A DNA stretch of 64,000 bases from Lachnospiraceae bacterium (lineage in GTDB: Bacteria; Bacillota; Clostridia; Lachnospirales; Lachnospiraceae). The stretch spans positions 1 to 64,000 of the forward strand of contig SVFH01000004.1 in NCBI GenBank assembly GCA_015056945.1. The letters are read 5' to 3'. This document shows positions 36,816 through 45,522 of the stretch, piece after piece (position 1 is the first letter of the stretch; each line of letters starts with the position of its first letter). A program made the translations under genes and the position numbers. The notes under the pieces were generated by a model. That model was not told the DNA's origin. It saw nothing but the letters and a program-made list of their open reading frames with translations, and did not search any database.

Positions 36816-38495
36816 GTGATTGTGATTATTATTCTTGCGATTGTTTTTCTTCTGATGTTAACGGCTCCCTTCTTCATTGCATATATCTATGTTACAAAGA
36901 AGGATACAACGCCCTTGAATATTCGTCAGGGGAAGGTGAAGGATCCGCGTTATTTCGGCAAGTCCTTTGCAGCCAAAGTGGAAGAAAATCTGGAAAAAAG
37001 TGAAAAAGAAACCATTCATCTTTCCAAGAATGAATATTTCGTGGATGGAGATAAAAGAATTATCGAGGCAGAGGAAGTGAATCGTATTATCATCTGCCGT
37101 CATGAAGATTTCATCGCACAAGAGGAAGTGAAAACATTTAATAAGGAAATATACGGCGCTTGTAATGTTGCATTCCTGAATAAGGATGTATCTGTGCGTG
37201 CGGCTTATGCGAAGAAGATGATGGTACTTGGTGCAGGCGTGCTTGTGGAACGCTGGGTAGATGCGGAAGAGACACTTGCAATTTATGATAATTGCGTGCT
37301 CGGAATGAGTGCATCCGCAGGACGGCGAATGAGTCTTGGCAAAGGATGTTCTTTCAGACGTTTGTATGCTCCTGAAATCCTTGCCGGAAGATATCCGGGA
37401 ACAGGAGAGGAGGAAGTGAAACGCAGTGTGCCTCCGATTTCCAAAGATGATACACCGCCTGAGATTGTAAGGAATATCAAGGTCATTGATAAAGAGTATA
37501 CCAATGATAAAAATGAAGCGAACATTACATTGTTTGCAGTCGATGATGTGACTGTGCTTGAAAACATTATTGTCAAAGGAGATATCACAACAGAGCAGAG
37601 CGTGCGTATTTGCGATAATGCTGTTGTGTGCGGAAATATATTTGCAGAGCATGACATCAGAATCGGAACCGGCGCTATTGTACTTGGAAACATTTTCACC
37701 CAGGGGAATGTCTATATTGAAAGCGGTGCGATGATTGGGCGTCCGGGCAGTATCGTTTCTGTTATTGCGAGAGAAGAAATCACAATTGAGAAGGATGTTA
37801 TCCTCCATGGTTTTGTCAGCTGCGAAAAAATCGGTCGTATCTTGAATTCCACGCAGGTCTGGGATGGTGTACAGTATAGTTATCTCCCGTTGCCACAGGT
37901 GCGTACCAGCCTTGTGCTGGAGGATTGGGAGAGTTATGAAAAGCTGGGAGAGCATGGTGTAAGAAACGACGATTTCCTTACCACGGCATCTATTATGTTG
38001 CCGTTAAAAGAGATTTCGGACAGTACCTTTTACGGGTGCAAAGCGCTTGCGACTGTGACGTTACCTCCGGAGATTGAAAAAATCGGAAACTATGCTTTCA
38101 CAGAGTGTGAATCTCTTGCAGCGTTAACCGCGTTATCAGGACTTGCTCTTCGAGAAATCGGAACGTCTGCGTTTGAAAATTGCAGGCTTTTGCCGGAGGT
38201 TTCCTTTCCTGCTTCTTTGGAGCGGCTTGGAAATGCGGCATTTGCAGGTTGTGAAGGATTGAAGAAGGTTACTTTTGCACAGGGATGTGCATTGACAGAA
38301 ATCGGTAATCATTGCTTTAAGGATTGTAAAAATGTGACGGAAATTCTTTTACCGGAAGGCGTTATGCAAATCGGAATGAGTGCTTTCGCCGGATGTGATT
38401 CCCTGCAAAAACTTCGCGTTCCGCGTACATGTGAGACACAACCCGGAATTGCAGAGTTGAAAGATTCCGGAATTGAGATTACGTTTAGTGAATAA
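36816..38495 (+). CDS. Membrane-anchored bactofilin-like protein with BspA-type leucine-rich repeats
   Basis: This 559-residue protein starts with a membrane helix (about 2-22). A central region (about 245-350) has the short beta-helix rhythm of bactofilins/polymer-forming cytoskeletal proteins (VVCGNIFAEHDIRIGTGAIV, then LGNIFTQGNVYIESGAMIG). Five LRR_5 units (about 400-540) follow, each like LREIGTSAFENC or LEKIGNYAFTEC. Bactofilins polymerise and place wall enzymes; BspA repeats bind partners. Joining the two is unusual and suggests a scaffold that positions the synthase. GTG 36816 is chosen for AAGGAGGG seven bases upstream; the open frame extends into the GT2 gene but that part is out of context. 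The gap to the GT2 stop codon is 17 bases. Confidence 0.7.
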   Translation: MIVIIILAIVFLLMLTAPFFIAYIYVTKKDTTPLNIRQGKVKDPRYFGKSFAAKVEENLEKSEKETIHLSKNEYFVDGDKRIIEAEEVNRIIICRHEDFIAQEEVKTFNKEIYGACNVAFLNKDVSVRAAYAKKMMVLGAGVLVERWVDAEETLAIYDNCVLGMSASAGRRMSLGKGCSFRRLYAPEILAGRYPGTGEEEVKRSVPPISKDDTPPEIVRNIKVIDKEYTNDKNEANITLFAVDDVTVLENIIVKGDITTEQSVRICDNAVVCGNIFAEHDIRIGTGAIVLGNIFTQGNVYIESGAMIGRPGSIVSVIAREEITIEKDVILHGFVSCEKIGRILNSTQVWDGVQYSYLPLPQVRTSLVLEDWESYEKLGEHGVRNDDFLTTASIMLPLKEISDSTFYGCKALATVTLPPEIEKIGNYAFTECESLAALTALSGLALREIGTSAFENCRLLPEVSFPASLERLGNAAFAGCEGLKKVTFAQGCALTEIGNHCFKDCKNVTEILLPEGVMQIGMSAFAGCDSLQKLRVPRTCETQPGIAELKDSGIEITFSE

Positions 38496-38506
38496 GGATT
38501 GACACG

Positions 38507-39658
38507 ATGAATAAAAAGAAGATATGGATTCCGGTTGCGGCAGGTGTTCTGTTTCCGATATTTTGTATTGGATTATTTGTTCTTTTACAGGCGGTTTCGT
38601 TGGTGGAAGAACACATAGTCGCAAAGGAAGAAGTTCCCGTGCAGAATTTGGAGGAACCTTTGGGTCAAGAACCTGAATCTGTGCAGCTCTCTGATAAAAA
38701 AATATATGAGTCAGACACTCTGGTTTGTTATGAAGACAGAGGGTTTAAAAAATTTCAGGCAGAGGCTAATCGGGCAGAAAAAGGTGCAGAGATTGCAAAA
38801 GCAGTCAAGGCATTCCTTCCGGAAGATGTCGGGTTTTATGTTATGCCGATACCGAAGAGAATTATGTTTGAAGAGGATTATGCATCGGCGCAGACTGCGT
38901 ATGTGAATTACAGAAATCAATTGCATGCAGCGTTGCAGGGTGTTGCCACATTATCGGATGCTTATCCTTCTCTGTCAGAGAATGGAGGGCAAACGCTGTA
39001 CTTTAGAACAGAAGATTCCTGGAATATGGAGGGGGCTTATTACGGACTTCGGCCGTTCCTCTCACAGGTCGGAATAGAAACGATTGCGTTTGATGAGTAT
39101 GTGAAGAATGAAAATATAAGCCAATTTAAGGGAAACCTTATGTTGGAGCAGATCCCGCCTTATGTGGATTTATTCGCGTGGGAAGATGATGAGCTTGTGT
39201 ATTACGATTTGCCTGCCGGGAAAAACCTTGTAAAAGAAATTTCTTATGAAGGAAACAGACAGGTGATTGTTAAGAAACCATTGCTTACTTTGTCATCAAG
39301 AAATACCTCTTCTGTTATTTCCGGTAACGTAGCACGTGCCATTGTAGAGGGAGATGCGAGAGCAGACAATAAGAAAGAGGAGTATCTTTTATTGATTGGT
39401 GACAGCGATGCAAAGCTACTCATACCTTATTTGAAAAATTATTACAAAGGTGTTTATTTTATAAATATTTCCCGTAAATCAGGTTTGGAGTCGGACCTTC
39501 AGACGCTGATAAGGGAATACAATGTGAAGGATGTATTGCTTGCACAGGATGCGGAAGAATTTGGGAAAGCAGGATATTTTGCAGCAGTTTCTGCTTTGGT
39601 GGATGCAAGACGGATGGAAGAACAGGAGGTAGTGACAGATGGCAACGATATTCCGTAA
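38507..39658 (+). CDS. AlgX-like extracellular protein with altered active-site motif
   Basis: This 383-residue protein has one N-terminal membrane anchor (about 8-30), then an outside domain. The layout matches AlgX/DHHW proteins: a region with YVMPIPKRIMFEEDY, then LYFRTEDSWNMEGAYYG near 165 where the active family has RTDxHW, and late LLIGDSDAKLL where it has DSF. The Asp-x-His pair reads Glu-Asp-Ser and the Ser motif is GDSDA, so one key His is missing. It may be inactive as an acetyltransferase and instead bind polymer, or use a different residue. It follows the bactofilin gene by 11 bases and overlaps the VTC gene by 20. Confidence 0.6.
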   Translation: MNKKKIWIPVAAGVLFPIFCIGLFVLLQAVSLVEEHIVAKEEVPVQNLEEPLGQEPESVQLSDKKIYESDTLVCYEDRGFKKFQAEANRAEKGAEIAKAVKAFLPEDVGFYVMPIPKRIMFEEDYASAQTAYVNYRNQLHAALQGVATLSDAYPSLSENGGQTLYFRTEDSWNMEGAYYGLRPFLSQVGIETIAFDEYVKNENISQFKGNLMLEQIPPYVDLFAWEDDELVYYDLPAGKNLVKEISYEGNRQVIVKKPLLTLSSRNTSSVISGNVARAIVEGDARADNKKEEYLLLIGDSDAKLLIPYLKNYYKGVYFINISRKSGLESDLQTLIREYNVKDVLLAQDAEEFGKAGYFAAVSALVDARRMEEQEVVTDGNDIP

Positions 39659-40322
39659 GGAGTTAAAGTATGTGATTACCTATGAAAATTTCCTGCAGAT
39701 TCAGAGTTTGTTGGAAGCAGTACTTGAACGTGATGAACATTGCAAATCAGCAAGCTACATGGTCCGTTCACAGTATTATGATTCTGTTACAAATGCCGAT
39801 TTACAGGATAATCTGGACGGTGTCTTGCAGAAGCGTAAAATAAGACTCCGTATTTATGATGTAAATGCAAATGAGGGGAAATTGGAATATAAATGCAAAA
39901 ACGGTTCCGATGGGGTGAAGTATTCCTTGAAGGTGAGCAGGGAAGAGGCTCTTTTACTTGAAAATCATCACTATGATTTCCTGTTAAGAAGGCCGGAAGA
40001 GCTTGCTGCGCGACTTTACAACAAGATGACTTCCGAAGTATACATGCCAAAGACCATTGTGGAATATCAGCGTCTGGCATATAGATTTCCTGCCAGTGAT
40101 GTGCGTGTGACTTTTGATACGGATATTCGCGCAAGTATTAATCCGTATGGCATTTTTGAACCGGCGCCTTCGTATGTACCGCTTCTTCATGCGGATAAGG
40201 GAATTCTTGAAATTAAGTATAATGACTTTTTCCCGTCAGCATTGAAACCGCTTCTCGGAAATTTAGACAGTGTGGCAGAGGCTTACAGCAAATATTCAAC
40301 CGCCAGACTGGCATATGTATAG
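39639..40322 (+). CDS. VTC-domain protein (polyphosphate-polymerase-like)
   Basis: This 227-residue soluble protein is a single VTC domain. It shows the basic tunnel motifs in order: RKELKYVI (about 6-13), RSQYYDS, KRKIRLRIYD (about 66-75), KLEYKCKNG (about 80-88), EYQRLAYR (about 142-149), FDTDIRAS and ILEIKY near the end. In yeast Vtc4 this domain makes polyphosphate from ATP inside a triphosphate-tunnel fold. Bacterial relatives often occur with DUF4956 and CotH genes, as here. It could supply polyphosphate or act on a nucleotide used by the neighbouring kinase; its product in bacteria is not settled. AGGAGG lies inside the end of the upstream gene, with which it overlaps by 20 bases. Confidence 0.85.
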   Translation: MATIFRKELKYVITYENFLQIQSLLEAVLERDEHCKSASYMVRSQYYDSVTNADLQDNLDGVLQKRKIRLRIYDVNANEGKLEYKCKNGSDGVKYSLKVSREEALLLENHHYDFLLRRPEELAARLYNKMTSEVYMPKTIVEYQRLAYRFPASDVRVTFDTDIRASINPYGIFEPAPSYVPLLHADKGILEIKYNDFFPSALKPLLGNLDSVAEAYSKYSTARLAYV

Positions 40323-40340
40323 AACAGAAAGGACGTAACA

Positions 40341-41021
40341 ATGAGAGAATTTATTTTAGAGAATCTGATGGACACAACCTCGCTTACATTAGTGAGTGTG
40401 TTACTGAATAATGTTGTTGCAATCGTGGCTGCATTCTTCATCATGTTTGTATATAAGTTTACTTATGCAGGTGTGGCATACAGCCGCAAATTCAATATTA
40501 CATTGGGCGCGGTTACTATTGCGACTACGATGATTATGGGGGTAATCAGTAATAATATTGCATTGTCTCTTGGTATGGTCGGTGCGTTGTCTATCATACG
40601 TTTCAGAACGGCAATTAAAGATGCGAGAGATGCGGCTTTTATTTTCTGGGCAATTGCAGTCGGAATCGGATGCGGTGTGTCACAGTATGTGCTTGTGGGC
40701 GTTGGCAGTCTCTTTTTATTCCTTTTTATGATTCTGACAAAGAAGGGAATCGGTTCCGGGAAACAGCTTCTGATTGTGCAGGCTGAAATTGCTGCACAGA
40801 ATGAGGTGGAGGCGTTGGTAGGACGTCATTTCGAAGGGAAAGCGCACAGAACAATTAAGAATATGTCCGATTATGGTTGTGAGATGGTTTACTGCGTGCC
40901 TGAGGATTTGTTGAATAAGGCAAACAGGAAAAATCAGGTGGATATTACAGAGGCGCTTATCAAAATTGAAGGTGTGACAAGGGTAAATCTTGTAGAGCAG
41001 CAGGATGATATATCCAGATAA
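40341..41021 (+). CDS. DUF4956 membrane protein
   Basis: This 226-residue protein has four membrane segments in residues about 15-130 and a soluble C-terminal domain (about 140-226). The strongly conserved stretch between helices, GMVGALSIIRFRTAIKD (about 78-94), is the mark of DUF4956. The C-terminus resembles a small ferredoxin-like fold. No activity has been shown for the family to my knowledge; its constant company with VTC and CotH genes suggests a channel or partner for the VTC product. It follows the VTC gene by 18 bases with AGAAAGGA before the ATG. Confidence 0.85.
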   Translation: MREFILENLMDTTSLTLVSVLLNNVVAIVAAFFIMFVYKFTYAGVAYSRKFNITLGAVTIATTMIMGVISNNIALSLGMVGALSIIRFRTAIKDARDAAFIFWAIAVGIGCGVSQYVLVGVGSLFLFLFMILTKKGIGSGKQLLIVQAEIAAQNEVEALVGRHFEGKAHRTIKNMSDYGCEMVYCVPEDLLNKANRKNQVDITEALIKIEGVTRVNLVEQQDDISR

Positions 41022-41038
41022 AAAACGGAGTCTTTTTT

Positions 41039-42463
41039 ATGAAAAAAGTATTTGCATGTGCGGGTATGTTTGTGCTTTTACTGGCGATAACTCTGGCGGC
41101 ACAGTTTTATCTGGATTCGTTGCCGGAAGAAAAGAAGGTTAAGAAAGAGGAAAAAGGAACGGTTTCAAATTATATTGTACCGGATGCTGATTATCTTTCT
41201 TTTTATGAATTGGAGACCTTTGAAACGCATCTGCCGGTTGTGCATATCAATACGGATGGCGCACAGATTATGAAAGAAAATAAAGTGTGGGCAAGTCTTG
41301 CGGTGGCAGAAGCACCTTTGGACGGAAGTATGCGAAGCATTACGGAGGAGCCTGACTATGAGGAAGCAGTACAGATAAATTATCGAGGTGCTTCTTCATT
41401 TTCACAGTTTGACAAAAAACAGTATCGTGTGAAGTTTTTCAAAAAAGAAGGCGGAACGAAGGATAAGGAAGTCTCGTTTCTTGGGATGGGAAAACATTCT
41501 GAGTGGGTTTTGAACGGGCCTTTTTTGGATAAAACACTGATGCGAAACAGACTGGTGTATGAAATCGGGCGTGAAATCAATGAATGGGCGCCGGACAGCC
41601 GTTATGTGGAATTGTTTGTGAATGGTGAATATCAGGGTGTATATCTGGCGATAGAGCCTGTGACGAACGGAGAGGCGAGACTTCGTTTGTGTGAGTTTGG
41701 TTTGGCAAGCGGAGAGTGTGCGTATATTGTGAAACGCGACCGTGTGGAAACGGAGGAATCACCGCTTGATGTATATGGCCACTATGCAGGAAAAACATTC
41801 AATGATTTGTTCATTGATTATCCGTCCAAATCAAATTTGACGGAGCCGCAGAAAGCATGGATTACAAAAGATATTGATGATTTTGAACGCGTGCTATATG
41901 GGGAGTATTTCGATGATCCGCAACAGGGTTATGCGAAGTATATTGACGTGGATGCTTTCGTGGATTATGTAGTACTCAATGAATTTGTGCTGAATCATGA
42001 TGCCGGTAATTTATCCACGTATGTTTATAAGGAATTGGGCGGTAAACTAAAACCGGTTATTTGGGACTACAACAATGCTTTTGATAATTACCAGTGGTTT
42101 GCCATGGACTATAAGCAATTTTACCTGACACGGAATTCCTGGTTTGACAGATTGTTACAGGACCGTGCTTTTGTGGACAAGGTGGTTAAACGTTATCGGG
42201 AATTAAGAGAGAATACTCTTTCAGAAGAGAAAATATTTGCTGACATTGATGCTTACAAAGAGGAACTTGGAGATGCAACAGAACGGAACTTCAAGATTTG
42301 GGGATATACCTTTCATGAGGATTTGATGTCAGGGGATAATACGTTGCATTATGATGCGGAAAGCTATGAAGAGGCGATTGTGCAGTTAAAGGGCGCAATA
42401 CACGCAAGGGGAACCTTCATGGATGAGCACATTGAAGATTTGTATGCAAATTGTGTGAATTAA
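41039..42463 (+). CDS. CotH-family protein kinase, exported or membrane-anchored
   Basis: This 474-residue protein has an N-terminal hydrophobic anchor (about 5-21) and a CotH domain with QINYRGASSFSQFDKKQYRV split as INYRGASS (ATP-loop region) and KQYRVKF (the ATP-binding Lys region). LNGPFLDKTLMRNRL, ELFVNGEYQGVYLAIE and IWDYNNAFDN (metal-binding Asp, about 340) follow. CotH is an atypical kinase that phosphorylates spore-coat CotB in Bacillus. Homologues outside spore formers, fused or linked to surface genes, probably phosphorylate exported proteins or glycans. It is the last gene of the operon, 17 bases after DUF4956. Its target may be the operon's own polymer or scaffold, which is inference. 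Confidence 0.85.
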   Translation: MKKVFACAGMFVLLLAITLAAQFYLDSLPEEKKVKKEEKGTVSNYIVPDADYLSFYELETFETHLPVVHINTDGAQIMKENKVWASLAVAEAPLDGSMRSITEEPDYEEAVQINYRGASSFSQFDKKQYRVKFFKKEGGTKDKEVSFLGMGKHSEWVLNGPFLDKTLMRNRLVYEIGREINEWAPDSRYVELFVNGEYQGVYLAIEPVTNGEARLRLCEFGLASGECAYIVKRDRVETEESPLDVYGHYAGKTFNDLFIDYPSKSNLTEPQKAWITKDIDDFERVLYGEYFDDPQQGYAKYIDVDAFVDYVVLNEFVLNHDAGNLSTYVYKELGGKLKPVIWDYNNAFDNYQWFAMDYKQFYLTRNSWFDRLLQDRAFVDKVVKRYRELRENTLSEEKIFADIDAYKEELGDATERNFKIWGYTFHEDLMSGDNTLHYDAESYEEAIVQLKGAIHARGTFMDEHIEDLYANCVN

Positions 42464-42534
42464 ATATAATTTGTGAAAATGGGTAATTTCGGGGCAACTT
42501 AAGTGGTTTAGTATTTACGAAAGTAGGGACGTTT

Positions 42535-43644
42535 ATGAAGGTAATGAGTGTATTTGGAACAAGACCGGAGGCAATTAAGATGTGTCCGCTTGTGAAGGAA
42601 CTGGAAAAAAATTCCGAAATTGAGAGTATTGTCTGTCTGACAGGACAACATAAGGAAATGCTTTATCAGGTAATAGACATCTTTGGAACAAAGGTTGACT
42701 ATGATTTGGAAATTATGCGTCCGAAGCAGACTTTGACAACAATTACGACATCTGTTTTGGAACGCATGGAAGAAGTCCTTCAGAAGGAGAAGCCGGACAT
42801 TGTTCTGGTGCATGGAGATACTTCAACTTCTTTTGTTGCGGCGCTGGCATGTTTCTATCAGCAGATTCCTGTCGGACATGTTGAGGCGGGCTTAAGAACG
42901 TTTGATAAGTGGTCACCGTTCCCGGAAGAAATGAACAGAAGTCTTACTTGCCGCATTGCTGATTTACACTTCGCACCGACAGAGAATAATAGAAATAATC
43001 TCTATAACGAGAATGTTAAGGATGGCGTTTATGTGACCGGTAATACGGTAATTGATGCCTTCCGGACAACGGTAAAAGAAGGTTATGTATATAAAGACAG
43101 TGATTTGGCTGCGATAGACTTCAACGGCAAAAGGTGTGTGCTTATGACAGCGCATCGTCGTGAAAATTTGGGAGAGCCGCTTGAAAATATTTGTCGTAGC
43201 GTGAAACGTCTTGCGGAAGAATATCCTGATTTGGAAGTGGTTTATCCGGTACATATGAATCCGCTTGTACGTGAGACTGCAGAAAAGATTCTTGGAAATC
43301 AGGCTAATGTGCATCTGATTCAGCCACTTGATGTGGAGGATATGCACAATCTCATGGCACGCAGTTTCCTTGTAATGACCGACTCCGGAGGCTTACAGGA
43401 AGAAGCGCCCGCATGCGGTGTTCCTGTACTTGTACTTCGTACAGAAACAGAGCGTCCTGAGGCAGTAGAAGCCGGAACCGTGAAAGTAGTCGGTGTTGAT
43501 GAAGAAGTGATTTACAGGAACGCGGTAGAATTGCTGGAGAATAAGGATGCTTATGAGAAGATGGCAAAAGCCGTGAATCCCTACGGCGACGGACATGCCA
43601 GTGAGCGAATTGCTCAAATTCTTCTTGACTGGGCCAAAGCCTAA
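42535..43644 (+). CDS. wecB: UDP-N-acetylglucosamine 2-epimerase (non-hydrolysing)
   Basis: This 369-residue cytoplasmic enzyme has FGTRPEAIKMCPLV at its start, CLTGQHKEML, VHGDTSTSF, GHVEAGLRT, TAHRRENLG and MTDSGGLQEEAP, which define the WecB/MnaA family. It interconverts UDP-GlcNAc and UDP-ManNAc for wall or capsule polymers. A second, clearly homologous copy begins at 63154 in the capsule locus. This copy lies 71 bases after the CotH gene and may belong to that operon or be separate. Its stop codon is followed almost at once by the first 92-bp repeat array. Confidence 0.92.
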   Translation: MKVMSVFGTRPEAIKMCPLVKELEKNSEIESIVCLTGQHKEMLYQVIDIFGTKVDYDLEIMRPKQTLTTITTSVLERMEEVLQKEKPDIVLVHGDTSTSFVAALACFYQQIPVGHVEAGLRTFDKWSPFPEEMNRSLTCRIADLHFAPTENNRNNLYNENVKDGVYVTGNTVIDAFRTTVKEGYVYKDSDLAAIDFNGKRCVLMTAHRRENLGEPLENICRSVKRLAEEYPDLEVVYPVHMNPLVRETAEKILGNQANVHLIQPLDVEDMHNLMARSFLVMTDSGGLQEEAPACGVPVLVLRTETERPEAVEAGTVKVVGVDEEVIYRNAVELLENKDAYEKMAKAVNPYGDGHASERIAQILLDWAKA

Positions 43645-43649
43645 GTTTA

Positions 43650-44440
43650 AGGGCGCCGGGAGGTGCCGGGGGATTCTTTGAAATGAGGGGAGCCGCCGGG
43701 GGGTTCTTTGAAATGAGGGGAGTTGCCGGGGGATTCTTTGAAATTAGGGGAGTTGCCGGGGGAATTCTTTGAAATTAGGGGGATACGCCGGGGAAATGGG
43801 CTCTAAATAGAAGAAATTTCTGTATAGATACGGCTGAGCTGAGGAAATCTTGGAAATTAATTGAAATTCAAGGAAGTCGCCGGGGGAATGGGCTCTAAAT
43901 AGAAGAAATTCTTATATAGATACGCCTGGCAAGAGGAAATCTTGGAAATTAATTGAAATTCAAGGGAGCCGCCGGGGAAATGGGCTCTAAATTGAAGAAA
44001 TTTCTGTATAGATACGGCTGAGCTGAGGAAATCTTGGAAATTAGAGGAAAATGCCTGGGGATTCTTTGAAATGAGGGGGAAGTCGCCGGGGGAATGGGCT
44101 CTGAAATTAGGTAAATGGGCTCTAAATGAAGAAAATTTTTGTATAGATACGGCTGGGCTGGAGAAACTCCGGAAATTAATTGAAATTCAAGGAAGTCGCC
44201 GGGGAAATGGGCTCTAAATAGAAGAAATTTCTGTATAGATACGGCTGAGCTGGAGAAACTCCGGAAATTAATTGAAATTCAAGGAAGTCGCCGGGGGAAT
44301 GGGCTCTAAATTGAAGAAATTCTTATATAGATACGCCTGGCAAGAGGAAATCTTGGAAATTAGAGGAAAATGCCTGGAAATTCTTTGAAATGAAAGGAAA
44401 TTAATTGAAACGTGAGGCCTTCGGAAATTAACTGAAATGA
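43650..44440 (+). repeat. Tandem repeat array 1 (92-bp unit, ~7 copies, plus 31-bp sub-units)
   Basis: A non-coding tandem array fills the gap after wecB. The anchor AATGGGCTCT occurs at 43795, 43887, 43979, 44093, 44114 (partial copy), 44206 and 44298; where regular, the spacing is exactly 92. Each unit reads roughly: GGAAATTAATTGAAATTC, AAGGAAGTCGCCGGGG, AAATGGGCTCTAAATAGAAG, AAATTTCTGTATAGATACG, then CTGAGCTGAGGAAATCTT. The first 150 bases are instead shorter ~31-bp units (TTCTTTGAAATGAGGGG plus AGTTGCCGGGG). 92 is not a multiple of 3, so it is not a coding repeat. A second array with the same unit and orientation is at 50188-51260. Confidence 0.9.
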
Positions 44441-44483
44441 ACAGAGAAAGGAGAATATCCGCTTTGTTGAAAGTCGGATACAA

Positions 44484-45464
44484 GTGAATGATATGGGCAT
44501 TAAATGGGGTGTATTGGGTACTGCAAATGTTGCTGACTGGGGTGTGATTCCGGGAATGTTGCAGGCAAAGGAATGTGAATTGTATGCAATTGCAGGAAGA
44601 TATGAGGAAAAGGTTAACGCTTATAAGGAAAAGTTCGGATTCAAGAAAGGGTATGTCGGATATGACAAACTTCTTGCGGATTCTGATGTGCAGGCAGTGT
44701 ATATTCCGCTGCCGAACAACTTGCATAAAGAGTGGGTTGTCAAAGCTTTAAAGGCCGGAAAACATGTTCTTTGTGAGAAACCGTTAGCCTTGAATGCTGC
44801 GGAGGCTGAAGAAATGTATCAGGTTGCGAAAGAGAATCAAGTGATTCTTGCTGAAGCGTATGCATACCTTCACAGTCCGTATATTAAAGCGCTCCGCAAG
44901 GAAATCCAAGAAGGCGTAATCGGAGATGTCATTTATCTTGAAACTGCTTTTATCACACAAGGTTATGAAGAGGATATCAGACTTTACAAAGAGCTTGGCG
45001 GCGGTGCAATGTATGACCTTGGTTGTTATTGCACAACCATGATCGGGACACTTGTGGATGGGGATACAGAATATGTCAAAGCTACAATGGAAGCAAATGA
45101 GCATGGCGTAGATTTGTTTACTGCAGGCCTGATTAAATTCAAGAATGGCGCACGAGCATCTTTTAATGTCGGTATGATGCTGGGCACAGATACCAACGCG
45201 CGTTTTGACCGCTTGTATGTACACGGAACGAAAGGAATTATCCGTTCAGATGTTGAATATAATCAGGCAGGAGATTTGTCCTATACCATAACCGTGAACG
45301 GCGAAACAATCACCAAAACGCAACAGGCGAGAAATAACTACGCACTTGAAATTGAGCAAATGAATCGTGCAATTATCGGCGAAGAGGAAATTTACATTAC
45401 ACCGGAATTCTCGATTAGAAATGCTAAAATGATTGATGCGGCACTCGCATCCATGGGATATTAA
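44484..45464 (+). CDS. Gfo/Idh/MocA-family NAD(P)-dependent oxidoreductase
   Basis: This 326-residue dehydrogenase has an N-terminal Rossmann fold (IKWGVLGTANVAD, about 5-17, where GxGxxG is changed to GTANVA), VYIPLPNNLHKEW, the cofactor/catalytic motif EKPLAL (about 98-103), and GGGAMYDLGCY near 173-183 with the downstream Tyr/Cys region. Such enzymes oxidise or reduce sugars and inositols. The substrate is not clear. The start may be GTG 44484 (CGGA 6 bases upstream) or ATG 44493; a good GGAG at 44449 is too far from both. It is enclosed between repeat array 1 and a bidirectional terminator. Confidence 0.8.
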   Translation: MNDMGIKWGVLGTANVADWGVIPGMLQAKECELYAIAGRYEEKVNAYKEKFGFKKGYVGYDKLLADSDVQAVYIPLPNNLHKEWVVKALKAGKHVLCEKPLALNAAEAEEMYQVAKENQVILAEAYAYLHSPYIKALRKEIQEGVIGDVIYLETAFITQGYEEDIRLYKELGGGAMYDLGCYCTTMIGTLVDGDTEYVKATMEANEHGVDLFTAGLIKFKNGARASFNVGMMLGTDTNARFDRLYVHGTKGIIRSDVEYNQAGDLSYTITVNGETITKTQQARNNYALEIEQMNRAIIGEEEIYITPEFSIRNAKMIDAALASMGY

Positions 45465-45474
45465 TTGAAAAATC

Positions 45475-45522
45475 AGGGTGTCAAAATACAGTACCGAAAT
45501 GTGTTTTGACCACCCTTTTTTT
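45475..45522. terminator. Bidirectional terminator between convergent genes
   Basis: AGGGTG-TCAAAA pairs with TTTTGA-CCACCCT with a one-base bulge, followed by seven Ts. It begins 10 bases after one stop codon and reaches the stop codon of the convergent gene at 45521. Confidence 0.8.

Noticed and set aside
44268-44726. Minus-strand frame across the end of array 1
   Set aside because: It overlaps the oxidoreductase gene and reads the same repeat; no ribosome site.
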